A program made the translations under genes and the position numbers. Shown here piece after piece: positions 31,167 to 39,525 of a DNA stretch of 64,000 nucleotides. Position 1 is the first letter of the stretch. Every line of letters starts with the position of its first letter. Source of the stretch: DATBJJ01 sp036556425 (GTDB lineage Bacteria; Acidobacteriota; Vicinamibacteria; Vicinamibacterales; 2-12-FULL-66-21). The notes under the pieces were generated by a model. The model was not told the DNA's origin, did not search any database, and worked only from the letters and a program-made list of their open reading frames with translations. Location: positions 1-64,000 of the forward strand of contig DATBJJ010000183.1 in the NCBI GenBank assembly GCA_036556425.1, read 5' to 3'.

Positions 31167-33709
31167 GCGACGCTCGTCCACCCACCGGCGCGCGCGGGCT
31201 GACGCCGGCCGAACTGGCCGACCTCGAAGCGATCTTTGCCGAACTCTCGGAGACCGACACCGCTGCGCGGCCGGCGCTCCTCGCGGCGCGATGCGCCGGA
31301 CGGCCGCGCCTGCAAACAGAGCTCGAGGCGCTGCTGCACTCGCACGATCACGTCGGCGAATTCCTCGACAGTCTGGTCGACGCAGGATCGCCGGACTCAC
31401 ACGACGCGGACGCCATTCTGGACGACCGTCTGAAAATCGGATCGACGATTGGGCCGTACCGATTGGTGGAGACGCTGGGAGCGGGCGGTATGGGCGATGT
31501 CTATCTCGCCGAACGCGCCGACGGCAGCTTCACGCATCGCGTGGCCGTGAAAGTCACGCGCGCATCGGTGCGCGAGCGCGAGACCGCGCGCCGATTCCGA
31601 AGCGAGCGCCAGATCCTCGCGACGCTGCAGCATCCGCATATCGTCACGCTGCTCGACGGCGGCGCGACCGCGACAGGCGAAGCGTACCTCGTGATGGAGC
31701 ACGTCGCGGGCGTTCCCATCACCGACTACTGCGCAGGAAGCCGTTCGACTCGGATATCACTCGAGGCGAGGCTCCGGCTGATCGCGCACGTGTGCTCGGC
31801 CGTTCAATACGCGCATCAGCACGGGATCGTGCATCGCGATCTGAAGCCGGGAAACATTCTCGTGACGGGGGAGGGCGTTCCGAAGGTCCTCGACTTCGGC
31901 GTCGCGAAGCTGCTCGAAGGCTCGGGACACGCAGACGCCACCATGACGCGAGCGCTTGCCGGTCCGCTCACGCCGAACTACGCGAGCCCCGAGCAATTGC
32001 GCGGTCTTCCGATCACGACGGCGAGCGACGTCTACGCGCTTGGCGTGCTCACTTACGAAGTGGTGTCTGGTCGACGCCCGTACGAGACATCCGGCAAGAC
32101 GCTCGACGAAGTACTGGAGCTCGTGCTGAAGACGGAGCCGCCGCGTCCAAGCGCGGCGGCGTCGGCGTCGTCGAGCGCCGGGCACGCCGATTCGTATCGG
32201 CGCCTCAAAGGCGATCTCGACGCGATCGTGCTCAAGGCGATGAGCAAGGAGCCCGAGCACCGGTATGGATCGGCGGGCGAGCTCGCCGACGATCTCGAGC
32301 GCTTCCTCGCCGGCAAACCGGTGGTCGCGCGCGAACCGTCGATCGGCTATGTCATGCGCCGCCTCGCCGGGCGGAACAAAGCGGCCGTCGCGATTCTCGC
32401 GGCGTCGCTCATCGCGATCCTGAGCGCGCTCGGCATCGCGCTGTGGCAGCGGCAAGTGGCGATTGGTGCGCAGGCCCGTGCCGAGCAGCGGTTCAAGGAC
32501 GTGCGGCAGCTCGCGAACGCGCTCATCTTCAAGATTCACGACGCCGTCATGGGGCTTCCGGGGTCGACGCCCGTGCGCCAGACGATCGTCAACGAGGCGC
32601 TGTCGTACCTGGAGCGGCTCGAGGCGGAATCCAAGGGAGACGAGTCCCTGCAGATCGAGCTGTCGGGCGCGTATCGGCAGATCGGCAGCATCCTTGGCGA
32701 TCCAGGCCGTCCGAACTTGGGCGATCGGGATGCCGCCATTGCGCAGTACGAGAAGGCGCGCAAGCTCGTCCTGCCGCTCGTCCAGCGTGATCAGCCGTCG
32801 TTTCAGGCGATGGCGGCGCTCGTCAACACGAACGTGCTCCTGTCCGCCGTTCTCAACCGCAATCGTGACGAGCGCGGCAGGGTTCTCGCGGACGAAGCGG
32901 TCAAGTACGCGCAGCGTCTCACCGAGATTCCGAATCCTCATCCGGAAGCAGGCTTGCTGTTGGGGAGGGCGATGTTCAATCTCTCCGGGGTCCTACCCGA
33001 CGAGGAATCCGTCGCGGTGTGGCAGCGGACCGTCGAGATCTATGAAGCCGAGGCCCGCCGCCGACCAAACGACACATCGATGCGCCGAAACGTCGCGCTG
33101 GCGGAAAAATACCTAGGAGGCACCTTCGACACGCTCGGCCGGTTGTCGGAGGCCGAAACGCACTATCGACGCGCGCTCGACATTGACGAGAAGAACCATG
33201 CGCTGGCGCCCGACAATCGGACCGCGCGGTTCGATCTTGCCATCGATCTCGCCAACGTCGCGTCGATTCTCGAAGCCCAGGATCGCATCGGCGAGGCGTA
33301 TACGATGTTCTCGCGCAGTCTTGAAATGCGCAGACTGCTGTCGGAATCGGACCCCACCGATCAGTTGTCGAAGGGCCGCCTCGGGTTCGTGCTCACGAGG
33401 GCAGCTCGGCTCGAATTGGAGCTGGGCAACAAGGCGCTGGCGGTTGCGCACGCGCGTGAAGCGGTGGAGATCACTCAATCGGTCCTCAACGTCACCAAAG
33501 ATCCCAGCAGCAGAATCGATAGCGGCAAGGCAATCGCGGTCTGGGGCGACGTCGAGTGGGCGACCGACGATCGCGTCAACGCGTGCGATGCGTATCGTCG
33601 TGCCGCGCGGATCTTCGCCGACCGCGAGGCCGCGCGCAGCGAGCTCTTCTACGCGAAGATTGTCGAGAGAGGCCTCGAGAAATGTGGAAAGGCGGGACTG
33701 CTCAAGTGA
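31163..33709 (+). CDS. Ser/Thr protein kinase with TPR extracytoplasmic region
   Basis: An 848-aa PknB-type kinase. An N-terminal region of about 95 residues precedes the kinase domain: glycine loop LGAGGMGDVYLA (about 99-110), lysine in VAVKVTR, catalytic loop HRDLKPGN with D226, DFGVAKLL, and the YASPEQL activation-segment end. One membrane helix follows (about 407-430, AVAILAASLIAILSALGIAL). The rest is helical with TPR-like repeats (about 450-820), presumably outside the membrane and acting as the sensor. It is coupled to the ECF sigma gene. The stop overlaps the end of the convergent thiolase gene by 8 bases. Confidence 0.94.
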   Translation: MSDARPPTGARGLTPAELADLEAIFAELSETDTAARPALLAARCAGRPRLQTELEALLHSHDHVGEFLDSLVDAGSPDSHDADAILDDRLKIGSTIGPYRLVETLGAGGMGDVYLAERADGSFTHRVAVKVTRASVRERETARRFRSERQILATLQHPHIVTLLDGGATATGEAYLVMEHVAGVPITDYCAGSRSTRISLEARLRLIAHVCSAVQYAHQHGIVHRDLKPGNILVTGEGVPKVLDFGVAKLLEGSGHADATMTRALAGPLTPNYASPEQLRGLPITTASDVYALGVLTYEVVSGRRPYETSGKTLDEVLELVLKTEPPRPSAAASASSSAGHADSYRRLKGDLDAIVLKAMSKEPEHRYGSAGELADDLERFLAGKPVVAREPSIGYVMRRLAGRNKAAVAILAASLIAILSALGIALWQRQVAIGAQARAEQRFKDVRQLANALIFKIHDAVMGLPGSTPVRQTIVNEALSYLERLEAESKGDESLQIELSGAYRQIGSILGDPGRPNLGDRDAAIAQYEKARKLVLPLVQRDQPSFQAMAALVNTNVLLSAVLNRNRDERGRVLADEAVKYAQRLTEIPNPHPEAGLLLGRAMFNLSGVLPDEESVAVWQRTVEIYEAEARRRPNDTSMRRNVALAEKYLGGTFDTLGRLSEAETHYRRALDIDEKNHALAPDNRTARFDLAIDLANVASILEAQDRIGEAYTMFSRSLEMRRLLSESDPTDQLSKGRLGFVLTRAARLELELGNKALAVAHAREAVEITQSVLNVTKDPSSRIDSGKAIAVWGDVEWATDDRVNACDAYRRAARIFADREAARSELFYAKIVERGLEKCGKAGLLK

Positions 33710-34898
33710 GTCGCTCGACGGCGAGCGCCACGCCGTTCCCACCGCCCAGGCACAGCGCCGCAACGCCTCGCGTCTTTCCCGTCCGCTCGAGCGCGTAGAG
33801 GAGCGTCGTCAGCACGCGCGCGCCGCTCGCGCCGATGGCGTGCCCCAGAGCCACGGCTCCGCCCTGTATGTTGACGCGCGCGGGATCGATCCCGAGCTCG
33901 CTCATGACAGCGATGGCCTGGACCGAGAACGCTTCGTTGATCTCGAAGAGGTCGACGTCTTCCAGCTTCCAGCCGATCTTCGACGCGAGTTTCCGGACGG
34001 CTTCGACCGGCGTCATCATCACGAGCTTGGGCGGGAGCCCGCTCGTCGCCTGCCCGATGATGCGCGCTATCGGAGCGATCCCGAGCGCGCGCGCTCTCTC
34101 CGCGGCCATCACGACGAGCGCGGCGGCCGCGTCGTTGACGCCGGGCGCGTTGCCCGCGGTGACGCTTCCATCTTTCTTGAACGCGGGCTTCAACGCGGCG
34201 AGCGATTCCGCCGTCGTGTCTTCGCGAATCGGCTCGTCCTTGTCGACGACGACCGGATCGCCTTTTCGCTGCGGAATCGAGATCGGCAGGATCTCCTTCT
34301 TGAACCAGCCTTCGCGCGTCGCGTGCGCCGCTTTGCGATGGCTGTCGGCCGCGAACCGATCCTGTTCGGCGCGCGCGACGGAGTACTTCTCCGCGACGAC
34401 CTCGCCGGAAATGCCCATGTGGCAGTTCTCGAACGCGCACCACAATCCGTCGTTGATGAGCGCGTCGACGATCTTGCCGTCGCCCATGCGGAGGCCTTCG
34501 CGCACCCGCGGCAGGAGGTACGGTGCGCTGCTCATCGACTCCATGCCGCCGGCGACCGCGATGTCGATATCTCCCGTGGCGATGCCTTGCGCCGCAAGCA
34601 TGACGGCCTTGAGCCCCGAGCCGCACACTTTGTTGATCGTCAGCGCGGCGACGTGATCGCCGAGGCCGCCGTTCAACGCGGCCTGCCGCGCCGGGTTCTG
34701 ACCGGCGCCCGCTTGAATGACGTGGCCCATGATGCACTCGTCGACGCTCGCGGGATCGATGCCCGCGCGGCGGACCGCCTCGCGGACGACGAGCGCGCCG
34801 AGCTGCGGCGCCGTGAAGTCCTTCAAGGCGCCGAGGAATTTTCCCGTCGGCGTGCGGACAGCGGAAACGATCACCGAGTCTCGATTGTTCATAGGCAT
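33702..34898 (-). CDS. atoB: Acetyl-CoA C-acetyltransferase (thiolase)
   Basis: A 398-aa thiolase of the biosynthetic/AtoB type, which condenses two acetyl-CoA or thiolytically cleaves 3-ketoacyl-CoA. The acyl-carrying Cys is in NKVCGSGLKAVMLAAQ. The active-site His is in GGAVALGHAIGASGAR (GHAIG where GHPIG is usual), and the second Cys is in CLGGGNGVAL. The NEAF motif reads EINEAFSVQA. I use the ATG at 34898 (MPMNNRDSVIVSAVRTPTG); an ATG at 34892 is also possible. It follows the DciA-like gene by 5 bases. It probably works with the dehydrogenase at 4.3-5.1 kb. Confidence 0.94.
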   Translation of the reverse strand: MPMNNRDSVIVSAVRTPTGKFLGALKDFTAPQLGALVVREAVRRAGIDPASVDECIMGHVIQAGAGQNPARQAALNGGLGDHVAALTINKVCGSGLKAVMLAAQGIATGDIDIAVAGGMESMSSAPYLLPRVREGLRMGDGKIVDALINDGLWCAFENCHMGISGEVVAEKYSVARAEQDRFAADSHRKAAHATREGWFKKEILPISIPQRKGDPVVVDKDEPIREDTTAESLAALKPAFKKDGSVTAGNAPGVNDAAAALVVMAAERARALGIAPIARIIGQATSGLPPKLVMMTPVEAVRKLASKIGWKLEDVDLFEINEAFSVQAIAVMSELGIDPARVNIQGGAVALGHAIGASGARVLTTLLYALERTGKTRGVAALCLGGGNGVALAVERLT

Positions 34899-34903
34899 TT
34901 CGC

Positions 34904-35179
34904 TCAGCGCTCGACGTGCAGCCTCTTGACGCTCTCGCTGCCGAGCAGGTACTGCAGCCGCTTCAGGACGACGTCCTGCGCCCGCGCGATCTCCTGCGAC
35001 CATCTCGGATCCGACGCGTGGACCGTCAACACGCCATCGGCGAGCGTTACGGTCGTCGTCCGCGCGAGCGCCGGACCGACGGCAAGCTGCCACGCGAAGC
35101 TCGTACGCGCGGCGCTGGGCGGCTGTTTTCTCACGATCTCGGCGAGCACGCCGGAGGTCAGGTGCTGGATGGGGAACAT
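34904..35179 (-). CDS. DciA-like DUF721 protein
   Basis: A 91-aa protein of the DUF721 family, whose members include DciA, the bacterial replicative-helicase loader/operator. Visible features are the hydrophobic W-containing helix (TSFAWQLAVGPALARTT), the beta segment TVTLADGVLTVHASDPRW and the terminal helix with LKRLQYLLGSESVKRL. It is short compared with full DciA, having only the core domain. The ATG at 35179 follows the inverted heptamer array with no ribosome site. It may be co-transcribed with the thiolase. Confidence 0.7.
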   Translation of the reverse strand: MFPIQHLTSGVLAEIVRKQPPSAARTSFAWQLAVGPALARTTTVTLADGVLTVHASDPRWSQEIARAQDVVLKRLQYLLGSESVKRLHVER

Positions 35180-35183
35180 TTGG

Positions 35184-35350
35184 TAGCTATCAGCTCTCAG
35201 CTATCAGCTGTCAGTTAAATCATTCAGATCTTAATCGATCGGTTGGGAAGCTCATAGCTCGGAGCTGACAGCTGAGAGCTGACAGCTGAGAGCTGACAGC
35301 TGAGAGCTGACAGCTGAGAGCTGACAGCTGATAGCTGAGAGCTGACAGCT
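35184..35350. repeat. AGCTGAN heptamer array with inverted copy
   Basis: Bases 35263-35350 contain about 12 head-to-tail heptamers of the AGCTGAN type, alternating AGCTGAC and AGCTGAG. An inverted copy of the right end lies at 35184-35215, matching at about 29 of 32 positions. The array fills the divergent region between the DciA-like and maf genes and touches both start codons. Similar heptameric repeats are known from cyanobacteria and other genomes. In every frame it encodes Ser/Gln/Leu-rich shadow peptides that are not real proteins. Confidence 0.9.
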
Positions 35351-35941
35351 ATGATTGGTGCCGTGCCACTCATTCTTGCCTCCGCCTCGCTCCGGCGCGC
35401 CGAGCTCCTGACCGCCGCGGGATTCGACTTCCAGATCGAGCCCGCGAACGTCGACGAACGCGTGCACGAGGGTGAAGATCCCACCGCGTACGCGCTGCGC
35501 GTCGCGCGCGCGAAGGCCGACCACATACTTAAGACGCGCACAGCTCGCGATCCGGTGCTGGCGGCGGACACCGTCGTCGTCGGCGGCGGGCACCTCATGG
35601 GAAAGCCGGCCGACGATCGCGACGCGGCGTCCATGCTGAAAACGCTGTCGGGGAGCGTGCACGAGGTGCACACGGCGGTCGTGCTCCACGGCAGGCGCGG
35701 CGGGCGATCGGAGCTCGTGACTACGCGCGTCCGCTTTCAACCGCTCACGGACGCCGAAATCGAGTGGTACATCCGCACCGGCGAGCCCGCCGGAAAGGCT
35801 GGGGCATATGCGATTCAGGGAAGGGCGGCGCGATTCATCGACTGGATCGACGGCTCGTGGTCGAACGTCGTCGGATTGCCAATCTCGGCCGTTTATCGCC
35901 TGCTGAAAGAACTGGACGAGCTGACCGAGACCAGCGATTGA
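35351..35941 (+). CDS. maf: Maf-like nucleoside triphosphate pyrophosphatase
   Basis: A 196-aa Maf/YhdE family protein that hydrolyses non-canonical or excess nucleoside triphosphates (dTTP, UTP and modified nucleotides) and has been linked to septum inhibition. The N-terminal motif is LILASASLRRAELL. The catalytic acidic residues lie in PANVDE and VLAADTVVV, and the C-terminal motif is GEPAGKAGAYAIQGRAARFI. The ATG at 35351 directly follows the heptamer array; a GTG at 35363 (VPLILASAS) would be an equally good protein start. The stop codon TGA is part of the -35 box of the ccm promoter. Confidence 0.93.
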   Translation: MIGAVPLILASASLRRAELLTAAGFDFQIEPANVDERVHEGEDPTAYALRVARAKADHILKTRTARDPVLAADTVVVGGGHLMGKPADDRDAASMLKTLSGSVHEVHTAVVLHGRRGGRSELVTTRVRFQPLTDAEIEWYIRTGEPAGKAGAYAIQGRAARFIDWIDGSWSNVVGLPISAVYRLLKELDELTETSD

Positions 35942-35966
35942 CCGGCTCGCGCGGCGACTGTATTCT
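35938..35966 (+). promoter_or_regulatory. Sigma-70 promoter of the ccm operon
   Basis: TTGACC (35938-35943), 17-base spacer, TATTCT (35961-35966). The -35 box includes the maf stop codon. The start would be near 35973, about 27 bases before the ccmE ATG. Confidence 0.65.
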
Positions 35967-35999
35967 GAGGCGAGCTTTCCCACGATTTCAGGCAGCGCT

Positions 36000-36419
36000 A
36001 TGAAACCCAAGACTCTCAAGATCGCTCTGACTGCGGTTGTCTTCGTCCTGGCGTTGTCCGGACTGATGTATTCGAGCCTCCGCGACGGCACCGAGTACTT
36101 CACCAACGTCGACGAAGCCGTGAAGGCGCCTCAGGCCTGGAAGGGAAAGAAGCTGAACCTCCACGGGTTCGTCGTCGAGAAGTCGATCCTCCGCAAGCCC
36201 GACACGCTCGAGTACCGCTTCCACGTTCAGCACAACGGCAAGGTCCTTCCGGTGAGCTACACCGGCGTCGTTCCCGACACCTTCAAGGACGGCGCGGAGG
36301 TCGTGCTCAAAGGGCATCTTCGCGACGAGGGCTTCGCGGTCGATCCGAACGGCGTCGTCGCCAAGTGCCCGTCGAAGTACGAAGAAGAAAAGTTGAAGGC
36401 TCGCGCCACAGGCACATAA
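36000..36419 (+). CDS. ccmE: Cytochrome c maturation heme chaperone CcmE, CXXXY type
   Basis: A 139-aa membrane-anchored periplasmic heme chaperone of cytochrome c maturation System I. It has an N-terminal anchor (about residues 7-25) and an OB-fold beta barrel (LNLHGFVVEKSIL, YRFHVQHNGKVLPVSYTG, KDGAEVVLKGHL). The heme-binding motif is CPSKY (C123 to Y127), the CXXXY variant, where proteobacterial CcmE has HXXXY. Both variants bind heme covalently; the Cys type is known from several non-proteobacterial and delta-type lineages. It starts the operon and is three bases from ccmF. Confidence 0.95.
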   Translation: MKPKTLKIALTAVVFVLALSGLMYSSLRDGTEYFTNVDEAVKAPQAWKGKKLNLHGFVVEKSILRKPDTLEYRFHVQHNGKVLPVSYTGVVPDTFKDGAEVVLKGHLRDEGFAVDPNGVVAKCPSKYEEEKLKARATGT

Positions 36420-36422
36420 CCC

Positions 36423-38909
36423 ATGCCCGCACTCGGCACGTTCGCTCTCCTGGCGGCTTTCGTCACCTGCGCCTATGCGATTGCCGCCTCGGTGGCGGGA
36501 GCCCGCCGCCGCTCGACGCGGCTCGTCGAGAGCGGCGTCGGCGCTTTCTATTTCCTCGCGGCGCTGATGGTGGTCGCCTCGTCCATCCTCATTCACGCCT
36601 TCGTCACCGGGGACTACTCGATCAAGTACGTGCAGCGCTATTCGGATTCGGCGCTGCCGCTCGCGTACAAGATCGCGTCGTACTGGGGCGGCCTGGACGG
36701 ATCGATCATGTTCTGGGTCACGCTGCTCGCGATGTTCGGCTCGATCGCGATCTACGTGAACCGCGACCGCCATCGCGAGCTGATTCCCTACGTCGTCTCC
36801 ACGATCGCCGCCACGGAGATGTTCTTCATCTTCTTGATGGTGGTTCACAACAACCCGTTCTCGACGTTCCTGACCGAGACGCCGGCCGACGGGCGTGGAT
36901 TGACGCCGCTGCTGCAGAACTTCTACATGGCCATCCATCCGCCGTCGATGTACATCGGCTTCGTGGCCATGACGGTGCCGTTCGCCTTCGGGCTCGCGGC
37001 GCTCATCACCGGGCACTTGGACGACGCGTGGCTCCGCGCCGTGCGTCGCTGGACGATGCTCGGATGGCTGTTCCTGTCCTTCGGCCTGACGCTCGGCATG
37101 TTGTGGGCGTATGAAGAATTGGGATGGGGCGGGTACTGGATGTGGGACCCCGTCGAGAACGCCGGGCTTCTGCCGTGGTTCACGGCGACGGCGTTCCTGC
37201 ACTCCGTGCGAGTGCAGGAGCAGCGCGGGATGCTGCGCGTGTGGAACGTGACGCTCGTCATCGTGACGTTCTTCCTCACGATCTTCGGGACGTTCATGAC
37301 GCGGTCGGGCGTCGTGCAGTCGGTCCACGCGTTCGGCGAGGATCGCGAGCTCGCGATCCTGTTCACGATCTTCATGGTGCTGACGCTCGTCTTCAGCTTC
37401 AGTTGGGTCATTTATCGATTGCCGCTGCTGCGTGCGCGCAACGAGCTCGACTCGTGGGTATCCCGCGAGGCGGCGTTCCTCGCGAACAACTGGATTCTTC
37501 TCTTCTCCGCCTTCTTCGTGCTGTTCGCGACGATGTTCCCAACGCTCAGCGAGGCGGTCACCGGTCAGCGCCTCACGGTGGCCGGGCTGTTCTACAACCG
37601 CTGGATGGCGCCGATTGGCTTGATGCTGCTCGTGCTCACGGGCATCGGTCCGCTGCTCGCGTGGCGCAAGTCCACGGTCGAGAACCTCGTGTATCAGATG
37701 CAGTGGCCGGTGACCGCTTTCCTCGTCACTGGCGCCGGACTTTACGCGTTGGGCGTCCGCATCTGGAGCTCGGGCTTGTGCTTCGCGCTGTGCGCGTTCG
37801 TGCTGGCCACGATCACGCAGGAGTTCATCCGCGGCGCGAACGTGCGTCGGGCCGCGTCCGGCACGGACATCTTCACCGCGCTCATCGGGCTCGTCGGCCG
37901 ATCGAAGCGCCGCTACGGCGGCTACATCGTGCACGTCGGCGTGGTCCTGATCTTCCTTGGCTTCGCGGGCGAGGGCTTCAAGCAGGAAGAGCAGGCGCTG
38001 CTCAAGCCTGGCGAGCAGATGAAGGTGGGGCAGTTCACGCTGCGGCACGACGCGCTGCGCGTCACCGAGGATGCGCAGAAGCAGATGATTTCCGGGCAGC
38101 TCAGCGTGTTCGAGGACGGCACCCCGGCCGGCACGATGGGTCCTGCGCGCTGGTTCTACAAGAAGCGCGAAGAAGAGCCGACGACCGAGGTCGCGATCCG
38201 CCGGGCGATCGCCGAGGATCTCTACGTCGTCCTCGCGGGCTACGACGCCGCCGCGCAAACGGCGACCTACACGGTGACGATCAATCCGCTCGTCAACTGG
38301 ATCTGGTTCGGCTTCGGCGTGATGGCGCTGGGCACGATCATCGCGCTGCTGCCCGACACCGCGTTCGCGTTCGCGAGCGCTCGCGCGCCGGCGGGCGCCG
38401 CGGCTGCCGCGCGCTCGGCGACGATGCTGTTGATTGTGATGTTGACGCTGCCGGCGGCCGCGTCCGCGCAGCACGTGGAGACCGCCGATTCGATGCGCGT
38501 CACGATCGCGCGCACGCCGCTCGAGAAAGAGCTGTGGCGCGAGCTGATTTGCATGTGCCGGACGTGCGGGCGCAAGCGGATCGGCGATTTCTGCTGCGGC
38601 CACGCGGCGAAGATGCGGATGGAAGTGGCGCGGCTGCTCGACGCGGGGAAGACGCGCGAAGAGATCTACCAGCACTTCATCAAGGAATACGGCAGCCAGG
38701 AACCGCTCGGCGCCCCGCTCGATCAGGGGTTCAATCGCCTCGCGTGGCTCTTCCCGTATCTCGTCGGAGCAACGGGCGCGATCGGCATCGTGTTCGTCGC
38801 CATGCGGTGGTCGCGCCGCGACGACGGATCGGCCCGAAACGCGGCGCTCCCCGCGGAGGATCCGGCGCTTCGCTCGAGGCTCGACGATGAGCTCCGTGAC
38901 CTCGACTAG
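36423..38909 (+). CDS. ccmF: CcmF-CcmH fusion (heme lyase plus apocytochrome reductase)
   Basis: An 828-aa fusion. Residues 1-660 are CcmF, a polytopic heme lyase subunit with the tryptophan-rich heme-handling motif WGGYWMWDPVENAG (about 232-246) and conserved periplasmic His residues (NPFSTF, HPPSMYIG). Near residue 665 a further hydrophobic segment ending in ASAQ precedes a CcmH domain. Its Cys cluster is LICMCRTCGRKR (C710, C712, C715) followed by DFCCGH, then the helical REEIYQHFIKEYGSQ and a final membrane segment (LFPYLVGATGAIGIVFVA). CcmH reduces apocytochrome CXXCH cysteines. The extra cysteines around the usual CXXC are noteworthy. No ccmG gene is seen in the operon. The stop overlaps the next gene by 23 bases. 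Confidence 0.93.
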   Translation: MPALGTFALLAAFVTCAYAIAASVAGARRRSTRLVESGVGAFYFLAALMVVASSILIHAFVTGDYSIKYVQRYSDSALPLAYKIASYWGGLDGSIMFWVTLLAMFGSIAIYVNRDRHRELIPYVVSTIAATEMFFIFLMVVHNNPFSTFLTETPADGRGLTPLLQNFYMAIHPPSMYIGFVAMTVPFAFGLAALITGHLDDAWLRAVRRWTMLGWLFLSFGLTLGMLWAYEELGWGGYWMWDPVENAGLLPWFTATAFLHSVRVQEQRGMLRVWNVTLVIVTFFLTIFGTFMTRSGVVQSVHAFGEDRELAILFTIFMVLTLVFSFSWVIYRLPLLRARNELDSWVSREAAFLANNWILLFSAFFVLFATMFPTLSEAVTGQRLTVAGLFYNRWMAPIGLMLLVLTGIGPLLAWRKSTVENLVYQMQWPVTAFLVTGAGLYALGVRIWSSGLCFALCAFVLATITQEFIRGANVRRAASGTDIFTALIGLVGRSKRRYGGYIVHVGVVLIFLGFAGEGFKQEEQALLKPGEQMKVGQFTLRHDALRVTEDAQKQMISGQLSVFEDGTPAGTMGPARWFYKKREEEPTTEVAIRRAIAEDLYVVLAGYDAAAQTATYTVTINPLVNWIWFGFGVMALGTIIALLPDTAFAFASARAPAGAAAAARSATMLLIVMLTLPAAASAQHVETADSMRVTIARTPLEKELWRELICMCRTCGRKRIGDFCCGHAAKMRMEVARLLDAGKTREEIYQHFIKEYGSQEPLGAPLDQGFNRLAWLFPYLVGATGAIGIVFVAMRWSRRDDGSARNAALPAEDPALRSRLDDELRDLD

Positions 38910-39525
38910 CGCGGACGACGTCCGGCTCAAGCCGGACCAGAACACCTTTCGCGCGTCGCATTTTTTCGTGCTGGCGTCGCTGATGGCCGCGACCGGCGCC
39001 GTCATCATGTCGCGTCAGGCGACTCCCGAACGTCTGGTGCTCGTGAGCCTCACCATTGGCGCGGCCGGCCTTGCCGCGGCCGGTTTCTATCGCATGCTGT
39101 CGCCGCTCGTGAGCGACGCCGCACATGTAATGTCCGAGCCGTTGTCCGAACGTGCGCGCGCGGTCGTCGAGCGCGAGAAGACGCTCGTGCTCCGCGCGTT
39201 GAAGGACCTCGAGTTCGATCGCGCGATGGGGAAGGTGTCGCCATCGGACTTCGATCAGATGGCGGCGCGGCTGCGAGGGCGCGCGCTGTCGCTGATGAAG
39301 CAGTTGGACGAGGACGGCACCGGCTATCGCACGATCATCGAGCGCGAGCTGAGCGCGCGTCTCGCCGCGAAATCGACCGATCGGTCCGCGCCCGCTGCGC
39401 CTGCCGCTGATCCTGCGCCCGTCCGCGCCGCCGGCACGTGCGAATGCGGGACCGTGAACGACGCCGACGCGCTGTTCTGCAAACGGTGCGGCTCGAAACT
39501 CGCCTCCGCTTCGGCCGCGCGATGA
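38887..39525 (+). CDS. Membrane protein with C-terminal zinc ribbon, ccm-associated
   Basis: A 212-aa protein with two N-terminal membrane helices (about residues 26-42 and 50-70), a helical cytoplasmic region (ARAVVEREKTLVLRALKDL and following), an Ala/Pro linker and a C-terminal zinc ribbon (CECG and CKRCG). Its topology and place in the operon are reminiscent of CcmI, which presents apocytochromes to the heme lyase, but there is no clear CcmI TPR region. Residues 11-17 (VRLKPDQ) are encoded by a copy of the GTCCGGC/GCCGGAC palindrome. It overlaps ccmF-ccmH at the start and the next gene at its stop (ATGA). Confidence 0.75.
   Translation: MSSVTSTSADDVRLKPDQNTFRASHFFVLASLMAATGAVIMSRQATPERLVLVSLTIGAAGLAAAGFYRMLSPLVSDAAHVMSEPLSERARAVVEREKTLVLRALKDLEFDRAMGKVSPSDFDQMAARLRGRALSLMKQLDEDGTGYRTIIERELSARLAAKSTDRSAPAAPAADPAPVRAAGTCECGTVNDADALFCKRCGSKLASASAAR
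38920..38937. repeat. Palindrome inside the zinc-ribbon protein gene
   Basis: GTCCGGC and GCCGGAC arms with loop TCAA. The arms are identical to those of the hairpin at 2013-2029. Here the element is translated as VRLKPD near the N-terminus of the zinc-ribbon protein. Confidence 0.6.

Noticed and set aside
35263..35350. Possible CRISPR array
   Set aside because: The units are 7 bases with no spacers, and there are no cas genes nearby.
35224..36106. Minus-strand frames translating the heptamer array as Gln-Leu-Ser repeats
   Set aside because: This is translation of a non-coding repeat plus antisense of maf. The peptide pattern is a by-product of the 7-base unit.
35988..39008. Minus-strand 1006-codon frame across ccmE and ccmF
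   Set aside because: It is a His/Arg/Glu-rich shadow of the ccm genes, whose plus-strand products have unmistakable motifs. The frame at 39324-41516 is rejected for the same reason.
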